Part shown: positions 1 to 5,496 of the stretch, piece after piece
How positions within the stretch are numbered: the stretch's first letter is position 1
Layout: every line of letters begins with the position of its first letter
From: Tardiphaga sp.
Lineage (GTDB): Bacteria; Pseudomonadota; Alphaproteobacteria; Rhizobiales; Xanthobacteraceae
Length of the DNA: 8,070 nucleotides
Direction: 5' to 3'
NCBI GenBank assembly: GCA_028290325.1
Contig: JAQGJY010000035.1
Span: 1 to 8,070, forward strand
The notes under the pieces: model-generated
Told to the model about the DNA's origin: nothing
Database searches by the model: none
What the model saw: the letters and a program-made list of their open reading frames with translations, nothing else
Translations under genes and position numbers: made by a program

Positions 1-401
1 CGATGGTGTTGGGTGCGTTCGCGACCATGACATTGCTGACGAAGAATTCGTTTCTCGACGAGATCCGCAAGCAATATGTCATGACCGCGCGCGCCAAGGG
101 CTGTAGCGAGCGGCAGGTGCTGTACAATCACATCTTCCGCAACGCGATGCTGATCGTGATCGCTGGATTTCCCGGCGCGTTCATCCATGCGTTCTTCTCG
201 GGCTCGCTGCTGATCGAAACGATCTTCTCGCTCGACGGGCTCGGGCTGCTCGGATTCGAGAGCGTCCTCAACCGCGACTATCCAGTGGTGTTCGGCACGT
301 TGTTCATTTTTTCCCTCGTCGGCCTCGTCATCAATCTGGTGTCGGATCTCGCTTACATGTGGATCGATCCCCGGATCGACTTCGAAGCGCGGGAGGTCTG
401 A
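1..401 (+). CDS. yejB: Oligopeptide/microcin C ABC transporter permease YejB (3' end only)
   Basis: This is the C-terminal 132 or so residues of an inner-membrane permease; the gene starts upstream of the window. YejB pairs with YejE to form the channel of the YejABEF peptide importer. The binding-protein-dependent permease (EAA) loop is visible at about residues 25-48 of the fragment (YVMTARAKGC followed by HIFRNA); it docks on the ATPase YejF. Hydrophobic segments follow at about residues 48-75 and 95-117. The end, with WIDPRIDF just before the stop, resembles the YejB C-terminus as I remember it from E. coli. The stop codon TGA overlaps the yejE ATG (TGATG), which indicates translational coupling. 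The identification rests on the family motif plus the adjacent yejE and yejF. DppB/OppB permeases are the main alternative, but the neighbours argue for Yej. Confidence 0.9.
   Translation, partial: MVLGAFATMTLLTKNSFLDEIRKQYVMTARAKGCSERQVLYNHIFRNAMLIVIAGFPGAFIHAFFSGSLLIETIFSLDGLGLLGFESVLNRDYPVVFGTLFIFSLVGLVINLVSDLAYMWIDPRIDFEAREV
391..396 (+). promoter_or_regulatory. Shine-Dalgarno GGGAGG of yejE
   Basis: GGGAGG lies 4 bases before the ATG at 401, inside the last codons of yejB. It decides the yejE start: the reading frame is open back to an in-frame ATG at 359, but that one lies within yejB, has no comparable ribosome-binding site and would add 14 residues not expected in the family. Confidence 0.6.
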
Positions 402-1576
402 TGAACGTCGCCCCGCAGCCGATCGAAACCACCACGCTCACGCCGCTCGGCGAAGCCGCGCCGCCCGTGCGTCGCGGCCTGACGCCGTCGCCGCTCAACA
501 AGCGACGCTGGCAGAATTTCAAGGCCAACCGGCGCGGCTACTGGTCGTTCTGGATTTTCCTCGCGCTGTTTTTCATTTCGCTGTTCGCCGAGGTCATCGC
601 CAACGACAAGCCGTTCTTCATCAAGTTCGACGGCCAGGCGTATTTCCCGGCGTTCGTGTCCTATTCCGAGACGACGTTCGGCGGCGATTTCGAGACGGCG
701 GCCGATTATCGCGATCCCTATCTGCAGAAACTGATCGCCGAGAAGAATGGCTTCATGCTGTGGCCGCTGATCCGCTATTCCTATGCGACGCATAATCTCG
801 ATCTGCCGACGCCGGCGCCTTCGAAGCCGACATGGATGCTGAGCGAGGCGGACTGCAAGACGGTGGTGGCGAAGAAGGGCGTCTCGGGCTGCCGCGATCT
901 CGAATACAACTGGCTCGGCACCGACGATCAGGGCCGCGACGTCGTGGCAAGGTTGATCTACGGGTTCAGAATTTCCGTGCTGTTCGGCCTCGCGCTGACC
1001 ATCGTGTCGTCGGTGATCGGCATCGCCGCTGGCGGCATCCAGGGCTATTTCGGCGGCTGGGTCGATCTCGGCTTCCAGCGTTTCATCGAGGTGTGGAGCG
1101 CGATCCCGTCGCTCTATCTGCTGCTGATCCTGTCGAGCGTGCTGGTGCCGGGTTTCTTCGTGCTGCTCGGCATCTTGCTGCTGTTTTCCTGGGTCTCTCT
1201 GGTCGGACTGGTGCGCGCGGAATTTCTGCGCGGGCGCAACTTCGAATACATCATGGCGGCGCGGGCGCTTGGCGTCTCGAACGCCAAGATCATGATCCGG
1301 CATCTGCTGCCAAACGCGATGGTCGCGACCATGACGTTTCTGCCGTTCATCGTGTCGTCGTCGGTGATGACGCTGACCGCGCTGGATTTCCTCGGCTTCG
1401 GGCTGCCGCCGGGCTCACCCTCGCTTGGCGAATTGCTGGCGCAGGGCAAGGCCAACGTGCAGGCGCCCTGGCTTGGCTTCACCGGCTTCTTCGCGGTTGC
1501 GATCATGCTGTCGCTGCTGATCTTTATCGGCGAGGGGGTGCGCGATGCCTTTGACCCACGCAAGACGTTCCGTTGA
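401..1576 (+). CDS. yejE: Oligopeptide/microcin C ABC transporter permease YejE
   Basis: Second inner-membrane permease of the Yej importer, 391 residues against about 341 in E. coli. A cytoplasmic N-terminal tail of about 46 residues leads to transmembrane segment 1 (about 47-66). Next comes a long periplasmic region starting ANDKPFF, with the family-typical FGGDFET at about 93-99. WLGTDDQGRDV (171-181) opens the OppC/DppC-type core, and further membrane segments cover about 190-212, 236-270, 308-330 and 358-378. The EAA loop that contacts YejF is at about 283-305 (YIMAARALGVSNAK, then LLPNA). The C-terminus EGVRDAFDPRK is characteristic of YejE. Compared with the E. coli protein as I recall it, the periplasmic loop is longer around 140-170 and contains Cys152 and Cys164. 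The start at 401 is supported by the GGGAGG ribosome-binding site and the TGATG overlap with yejB. The stop is followed by 35 bases before the next gene, the only real gap in this operon. Confidence 0.93.
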   Translation: MNVAPQPIETTTLTPLGEAAPPVRRGLTPSPLNKRRWQNFKANRRGYWSFWIFLALFFISLFAEVIANDKPFFIKFDGQAYFPAFVSYSETTFGGDFETAADYRDPYLQKLIAEKNGFMLWPLIRYSYATHNLDLPTPAPSKPTWMLSEADCKTVVAKKGVSGCRDLEYNWLGTDDQGRDVVARLIYGFRISVLFGLALTIVSSVIGIAAGGIQGYFGGWVDLGFQRFIEVWSAIPSLYLLLILSSVLVPGFFVLLGILLLFSWVSLVGLVRAEFLRGRNFEYIMAARALGVSNAKIMIRHLLPNAMVATMTFLPFIVSSSVMTLTALDFLGFGLPPGSPSLGELLAQGKANVQAPWLGFTGFFAVAIMLSLLIFIGEGVRDAFDPRKTFR

Positions 1577-1598
1577 GGCTGTGGTAGGGTTTGTGACG

Positions 1599-1604
1599 AA
1601 GGGG
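1599..1604 (+). promoter_or_regulatory. Shine-Dalgarno AAGGGG of the small antitoxin-like gene
   Basis: AAGGGG ends 7 bases before the ATG at 1612, in the 35-base gap after yejE. It is among the better ribosome-binding sites in the window, so the short reading frame downstream looks translated in its own right. No convincing -35/-10 pair could be placed in the gap. Confidence 0.5.
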
Positions 1605-1611
1605 TGAGACG

Positions 1612-1830
1612 ATGAACAAGATCGTGCGAGATTATCCTGTCGATCAGCTGCCTGCCAATTTGCGGGATGGCTTACCCGAACATGGTCGCGTCGAGATCGA
1701 GTTTCGCGCGGCGGCGGAGCCCGTTCGGCCGCGGGTCAAGCTGGCTGATCTGGCGGGATCGGTCCCGAATGTCCATGGGACCATGGAAGAAATCATCCAG
1801 CATATCCGCAAGCTGCGGGGCCATGAGTAA
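1612..1830 (+). CDS. Putative antitoxin partner of the PIN-domain toxin (72 aa)
   Basis: A 72-residue protein immediately upstream of a PIN-domain gene, overlapping it by one base (TAATG). This is the usual antitoxin-toxin order of VapBC-type modules. I do not recognise a named family. The N-terminal half (about 1-33: KIVRDYPVDQLP, then VEIEF) contains no clear AbrB/MazE swapped hairpin, ribbon-helix-helix or Phd signature that I can defend. The C-terminal part after about residue 42 (LADLAGSVP, then TMEEIIQHIRKLRGHE) is a predicted helix rich in Glu, Arg and Lys. It resembles in kind the C-terminal helix by which VapB-type antitoxins occupy the toxin active site. It has its own good ribosome-binding site. 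Members of this class usually repress their own promoter, but no operator is visible here. The antitoxin role is inferred from position and C-terminal style; confidence is high that this is a gene and moderate on function. Confidence 0.65.
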   Translation: MNKIVRDYPVDQLPANLRDGLPEHGRVEIEFRAAAEPVRPRVKLADLAGSVPNVHGTMEEIIQHIRKLRGHE

Positions 1831-2273
1831 TGTGGTCAGCCTTTTCAGGCGGCCGTTTCTATCTCGATGCCAATGCGATTATCTATGCGTTGGAAACCGG
1901 ATTCGACCTGCGCGGAATAACCCAGGCGTTTTTAGCCGCGGTCGATGAGCGTGTTGTTTTGGCTGTTACATCGGAAGTCACGATCGCTGAAGTTCTTGTC
2001 AAACCACTCCAGACGTCCGATCTAAGCACGCTGGCAATGTATGAACGGTGTTTCTCGCCGGCCAGTCAGATTGAACTTGTTCCAGTGGATCGTCCCCTCA
2101 TTCTCGCGTCCGCGCGCATCAGCGCCTTGCTCGGCATGAAACTGATCGACGCGATGCATGTGGCGACAGCGCAATTGAGCGAGTGCGACTATTTCCTAAC
2201 GCATGATGAACGACTTGGTCGAGCCCTACCGGAGCGGCCGAAATGGCTGCGCTTTTCGGATATCACCGCATGA
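1830..2273 (+). CDS. PIN-domain ribonuclease toxin, VapC-like
   Basis: A 147-residue PIN-domain protein, a typical VapC toxin length. VapC toxins are Mg-dependent endoribonucleases that cut tRNA or rRNA when not bound by antitoxin. All four acidic positions expected of an active PIN fold are visible: Asp13 in FYLDANAIIY, Glu54 in TSEVTIAEVL, Asp107 in KLIDAMHVATA and Asp126 in FLTHDERL. Nothing suggests truncation or inactivation. The start ATG at 1830 overlaps the antitoxin stop by one base, with GCGGGG about 9 bases upstream. The stop TGA overlaps the downstream yejF start (ATGA). Base composition differs from the neighbours: a hand count of 1921-2100 gives 95 G/C of 180 (about 53%), while sampled 60-base lines of yejE and yejF give 58-68%. 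This points to later acquisition together with the antitoxin gene. The target RNA cannot be told from sequence. Confidence 0.87.
   Translation: MWSAFSGGRFYLDANAIIYALETGFDLRGITQAFLAAVDERVVLAVTSEVTIAEVLVKPLQTSDLSTLAMYERCFSPASQIELVPVDRPLILASARISALLGMKLIDAMHVATAQLSECDYFLTHDERLGRALPERPKWLRFSDITA
2231..2234 (+). promoter_or_regulatory. GGAG ribosome-binding site for an alternative yejF start
   Basis: GGAG lies 8 bases before an ATG at 2243 that is in frame with yejF, inside the 3' end of the toxin gene. The start chosen for yejF, ATG at 2270, has only a weak GGA upstream. If 2243 is used, YejF gains nine N-terminal residues (MAALFGYHR) and overlaps the toxin gene by 31 bases. Confidence 0.35.
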
Positions 2274-3898
2274 GCGATCACCCTCTTCTGTCCGTGCGCG
2301 ATTTATCAGTCGCGTTTCATCATGGTGGCAACACGACGCTTGCGGTCGATCGCGTGTCGTTCGACATCAAGTCCGGTGAGTGCGTGGCGCTCGTCGGTGA
2401 GTCCGGGTCTGGAAAATCGGTGAGCGCGCTGTCGATCATGAAGCTGCTGCCGTATCCCACGGCGTCGCATCCCAGCGGCAGCATTCGCTTCAACGGCCGC
2501 GAATTGCTGGGTCTGACGGAAAACGAGATTCGCGGCATTCGCGGCAACGATATCTCGATCATCTTTCAGGAGCCGATGACGTCGCTCAATCCGCTGCACA
2601 CGATCGAGGCGCAAATCGGCGAAATCCTGCAATTGCATAATGGGATGCGCGGCGCCAAAGCCAAAGCGCGGATTCTCGAATTGCTGACGCAGGTCGGCAT
2701 CCCCGAGCCGGAGACCCGACTCGGCAGCTATCCGCACCAGCTGTCCGGCGGACAGCGTCAGCGCGTCATGATCGCGATGGCACTGGCGAACGAACCGGAT
2801 CTGCTGATCGCGGACGAGCCGACCACGGCGCTCGACGTCACCGTGCAGGCGCAGATTCTCGCGCTGCTGGCGGATATTCGCGCGCGTCTCGGCATGAGCC
2901 TGCTGTTCATCACGCACGATCTCGGCATCGTGCGCCGCATCGCCGATGTCGTCTGCGTCATGAACAACGGCAAGATCGTCGAGCAGGGGCCGGTCGAGGA
3001 CGTCTTCACCAAGCCGCAACATGCCTATACACGCGCCTTGCTCGCGGCCGAGCCGAAGCCGGATCCCGCGCCGCCGCGCCCCGATGCGCCTGTGGTGATG
3101 ACCTCCGACGATCTGAAAGTCTGGTTTCCGATCAGGCGCGGCTTGATGCGCAGGACCGTCGGCCACATCAAGGCGGTCGATGGCGTCAGCGTCAGCGTCC
3201 GCAAGGGCGAGACGCTCGGCGTGGTTGGTGAATCCGGCTCGGGCAAGACCACGCTTGGGCTGGCGCTGCTGCGGCTGATTTCGTCCGATGGCCCGATCGT
3301 GTTTCTTGGCAGGGATATTCAGGGCCTTAAATTCAAGGAGATGCGGCCGGTCCGGCGCGACATGCAGATCGTGTTTCAGGATCCGTTCGGCGCCCTCAGC
3401 CCGCGCATGTCGGTCGGCGATATCGTCGCCGAAGGCCTCGGCGTGCATCGGCCGGAGCTGCCGGAGAACGAGCGCGAGGCCGTCGTCATCCGGGCCTTGC
3501 AGGATGTCGGGCTCGATCCCGCGACGCGATTTCGCTATCCGCACGAATTCTCGGGCGGGCAGCGACAGCGCATTTCGATCGCGCGCGCGGTGGTGCTGGA
3601 GCCGAATTTCGTCGTGCTCGACGAGCCGACCAGCGCGCTCGACATGATCTTCCAGGCCCATATGGTGGACCTGTTGCGCGAGCTTCAACGCAAACGCGAC
3701 CTGACCTACATGTTCATCTCGCATGATCTGCGGGTGGTCGCATCGCTTGCGAGCCATCTGATCGTGATGCGTCACGGCAAGGTCGTCGAGGAAGGTCCGG
3801 CGGTCGATCTATTCAAGTCGCCGAAGACGGATTATACGCGCGCGTTGTTCGCGGCGGCGTTCCGCATCGAGGCGGCCGACGGCGTCATCAGCGCGTGA
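2270..3898 (+). CDS. yejF: Oligopeptide/microcin C ABC transporter ATP-binding protein YejF
   Basis: Cytoplasmic double ATPase that powers YejB/YejE, 542 residues against about 529 in E. coli. Two complete nucleotide-binding domains are fused. Domain 1 has Walker A GESGSGKS (43-50), Q-loop Gln100, signature LSGGQ (158-162), Walker B LLIADE (178-183) and switch His216. Domain 2 has Walker A GESGSGKT (320-327), Q-loop Gln370, signature FSGGQ (427-431), Walker B FVVLDE (447-452) and His485. Both sites therefore look able to hydrolyse ATP. A proline-rich linker (about 261-275) separates them, and each half carries the oligopeptide/dipeptide-type C-terminal extension (YTRALLAAEP; YTRALFAAAF). The start at 2270 was chosen for its ATGA overlap with the toxin stop and because MSDHPLLSVRDLSVAF is a normal family N-terminus. 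ATG at 2243 is the alternative. The gene is cut off from yejE by the toxin-antitoxin cassette but stays in the same transcriptional direction. Confidence 0.94.
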   Translation: MSDHPLLSVRDLSVAFHHGGNTTLAVDRVSFDIKSGECVALVGESGSGKSVSALSIMKLLPYPTASHPSGSIRFNGRELLGLTENEIRGIRGNDISIIFQEPMTSLNPLHTIEAQIGEILQLHNGMRGAKAKARILELLTQVGIPEPETRLGSYPHQLSGGQRQRVMIAMALANEPDLLIADEPTTALDVTVQAQILALLADIRARLGMSLLFITHDLGIVRRIADVVCVMNNGKIVEQGPVEDVFTKPQHAYTRALLAAEPKPDPAPPRPDAPVVMTSDDLKVWFPIRRGLMRRTVGHIKAVDGVSVSVRKGETLGVVGESGSGKTTLGLALLRLISSDGPIVFLGRDIQGLKFKEMRPVRRDMQIVFQDPFGALSPRMSVGDIVAEGLGVHRPELPENEREAVVIRALQDVGLDPATRFRYPHEFSGGQRQRISIARAVVLEPNFVVLDEPTSALDMIFQAHMVDLLRELQRKRDLTYMFISHDLRVVASLASHLIVMRHGKVVEEGPAVDLFKSPKTDYTRALFAAAFRIEAADGVISA

Positions 3899-4509
3899 CG
3901 ATGCGCATCGCCGATCGCGCTGTCGCCGTCGCGGTGTCAGAGCCGCAGGCGATCGCGCGTGGGTTTCTGAATTACGATCGTTATCAGATCTCCATCACCC
4001 GCGACGGTGAATCGCCGCTCGCGCAGCAACGCGATGTGATCGGTGTCGGCGGTGTCGCGGCGGTGCTGCCGATCGATGTCGCGCGCGGCCAGGTGGTGCT
4101 GCTGCGGCAATTCCGGCTGGCGGCGCATCTCGCGACCGGGCGCGGCGAACTGATCGAGATCGTCGCTGGCCGTGTTGAGACAGGTGAGAGCGCATTGGAG
4201 GCGGCGCGCCGTGAATGTTTCGAAGAGATCGGCAGTCAGCCATCGAAACTGGTCGAGCTCTACAGCGTGCTGTCCACGCCGGGCATCACCGACGAGTTGG
4301 TGACGTTCTTCGTCGGATTCGTCGACGCCTCCGCTGTGCAGGCGCGCGGCGGCACGGATGACAGCGAGGACACGCGGCCGTTCGTGGTCGCGATCGACGA
4401 CGCGCTGGCGGCCTTGAACGAAGGCGCGGTGCGCAACGCGCTGCTGGTCAGCGCGCTGCAATGGCTGGCGTTGCACAAGGACGAGTTGAGCGAGATGGCG
4501 CGGTCATGA
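3895..4509 (+). CDS. NUDIX hydrolase, ADP-ribose pyrophosphatase-like
   Basis: A 204-residue cytosolic NUDIX hydrolase. These enzymes cleave nucleoside diphosphates linked to another group; the closest pattern here is ADP-ribose diphosphatase (NudF type), giving AMP and ribose 5-phosphate. The NUDIX box is complete at 92-114: Gly92, Glu98, then RECFEEIG (106-113) holding the metal-binding glutamates. The last, usually aliphatic, position is Ser114. Upstream are VLLRQFR (68-74) and ELIEIVAG (85-92). Downstream is STPGITDE (127-134), which resembles the substrate loop of ADP-ribose enzymes. The substrate is inferred. The GTG at 3895 overlaps the yejF stop (GTGA), suggesting translational coupling; an in-frame ATG at 3901 would shorten the protein by two residues and lose the overlap. 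Neither start has a strong ribosome-binding site. Its role beside a peptide importer is not obvious, and it may simply share the transcript. Confidence 0.85.
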   Translation: MTMRIADRAVAVAVSEPQAIARGFLNYDRYQISITRDGESPLAQQRDVIGVGGVAAVLPIDVARGQVVLLRQFRLAAHLATGRGELIEIVAGRVETGESALEAARRECFEEIGSQPSKLVELYSVLSTPGITDELVTFFVGFVDASAVQARGGTDDSEDTRPFVVAIDDALAALNEGAVRNALLVSALQWLALHKDELSEMARS

Positions 4510-4662
4510 TGCCGCCATTTGCCGTCGTCCCGAGCGCAGGTGGCGTCAGCCGCAGGCCAACCCGAAATCAATCATGGTCATGTTGGTGAGAGTCGGCGTT
4601 CGCCTTCACCGACAGGCGTCCGCGCGCGTGAGTGACAGTGCGCATTGAGACGCCAACCCGCT
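4510..4662 (+). other. Convergent intergenic region with inverted repeats
   Basis: A 153-base gap between the convergent NUDIX and NlpC/P60 genes. No credible gene is seen on either strand. Inverted repeats are visible: GGTGA (4585-4589) with TCACC (4606-4610), overlapping GTCGG (4592-4596) with CCGAC (4609-4613); and GGCGTC (4615-4620) with GACGCC (4649-4654), the second enclosing GCGC arms. No T-tract follows any stem on either strand, so these are not textbook intrinsic terminators. They could end transcription from both sides with help from Rho, or be a copy of a dispersed genomic repeat. Confidence 0.35.
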
Positions 4663-5496
4663 TTACAGCCTCTTGATCGCCAGCAATTCACTGCCCGCCG
4701 CTTTGATCCGCGCGATGGCATCGCGGATCGGTTCAATCGCCGTGGCCATGTGGTGCGCGTTGGCGTGGACCATCGTCGTGGCGTCGCGCGCGATCGCGAC
4801 ATGGCCCTTCCAGAACAACAGATCGCCGCGCCGAACATCCGACAGCGATACGCTGGCGCCAAGTCCGTCGCGCTGCATGTCGCTGTCGCGCGGACAACCG
4901 ACGCCGCTGGCGTTGAGCGCGATCTGCACCAGCCCGGAGCAATCGATGCCGAGGCTCGATTTGCCGCCCCACAGATAGGGCGTACCGAGAAAACGCTCGG
5001 CGATCGCGACGAAATCTCGCTCCACATCGTCGCGCGCGCCGACATGTCGCGCCGGAATGAACAGGCGATCGGTCGTGACGGCGAAGTCGGTCTGCACGCG
5101 ATCGATCGTCAGCAATGCCCCCATCGGCAGCGTCGCAACCGGCGGCAGCTTGATCGATGGCTGAGCGAAGGCGAACGTCCGCAGCGCCGACACCCGATGC
5201 GTCGGCGCGGCTGCGAGCGGGCCAAGCGCCGAATCCGGCAGCCAGCCGACATAACCATCGCCGCCGAGTTGACCCCATGCCCAACCATTGTCATCGCGAT
5301 CATAGATCGTGACGCGCTCACCGAGCAGCGCCTGGGTCCATTGCTCGGCCTGACGCGACGGCGCGGCGTGGATCGAGACCAGCGGGTCGACCACCTGCAT
5401 CACGACGCCATCGACGAAGCGCGGTGCCTCGACCTTGCCCTCGAGGTAACGCGCCGCGAGGTCCGGCCGCATCGGCGTCACGCGCGGATCAAGCAT
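4663..5496 (-). CDS. SH3-domain NlpC/P60 cysteine peptidase, YkfC-like murein-peptide endopeptidase
   Basis: A 277-residue peptidase of family C40. NlpC/P60 enzymes cut the gamma-D-Glu to diamino acid bond of cell-wall peptides. Two bacterial-SH3-like regions come first: about 30-95 (containing VSIHAAPSRQAEQ and GWLPDSAL) and about 100-150. The catalytic domain covers about 158-277 and has TPYLWGGKSSLGIDCSGLVQ with nucleophile Cys186, GDLLFWKGHVAI with His232, and VHANAHH with a candidate third residue at His244. There is no signal peptide or lipobox at the N-terminus (MLDPRVTPMRPDL), so a cytosolic location is likely. That location and the SH3-SH3-NlpC order match YkfC-type enzymes of murein-peptide recycling (family knowledge). 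The start overlaps the end of the upstream aminopeptidase gene by 8 bases, so the two form an operon. A second in-frame ATG at 5472 is possible but would remove eight N-terminal residues. Confidence 0.88.
   Translation of the reverse strand: MLDPRVTPMRPDLAARYLEGKVEAPRFVDGVVMQVVDPLVSIHAAPSRQAEQWTQALLGERVTIYDRDDNGWAWGQLGGDGYVGWLPDSALGPLAAAPTHRVSALRTFAFAQPSIKLPPVATLPMGALLTIDRVQTDFAVTTDRLFIPARHVGARDDVERDFVAIAERFLGTPYLWGGKSSLGIDCSGLVQIALNASGVGCPRDSDMQRDGLGASVSLSDVRRGDLLFWKGHVAIARDATTMVHANAHHMATAIEPIRDAIARIKAAGSELLAIKRL

Noticed and set aside
353..1303. A 316-codon open frame on the - strand opposite yejE
   Set aside because: Same artefact. The translation is dominated by Arg, Gln, Glu and Asp, and it lies against an unmistakable permease gene.
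1551..1590. Possible sigma-70 promoter for the toxin-antitoxin pair (TTGACC ... TAGGGT)
   Set aside because: The boxes are 28 bases apart, too far for a functional -35/-10 pair, and no acceptable -10 lies at 16-18 bases.
1667..1948. A 93-codon + strand frame spanning the antitoxin/toxin junction
   Set aside because: It is an out-of-frame reading of both real genes, whose motifs and overlapping stop/start codons are clear.
2306..3775. A 489-codon open frame on the - strand opposite yejF
   Set aside because: yejF has complete ABC ATPase motifs on the + strand. The antisense frame is a high-GC codon-phase artefact: its translation is rich in Arg, His, Asp and Gln, with no recognisable domain.
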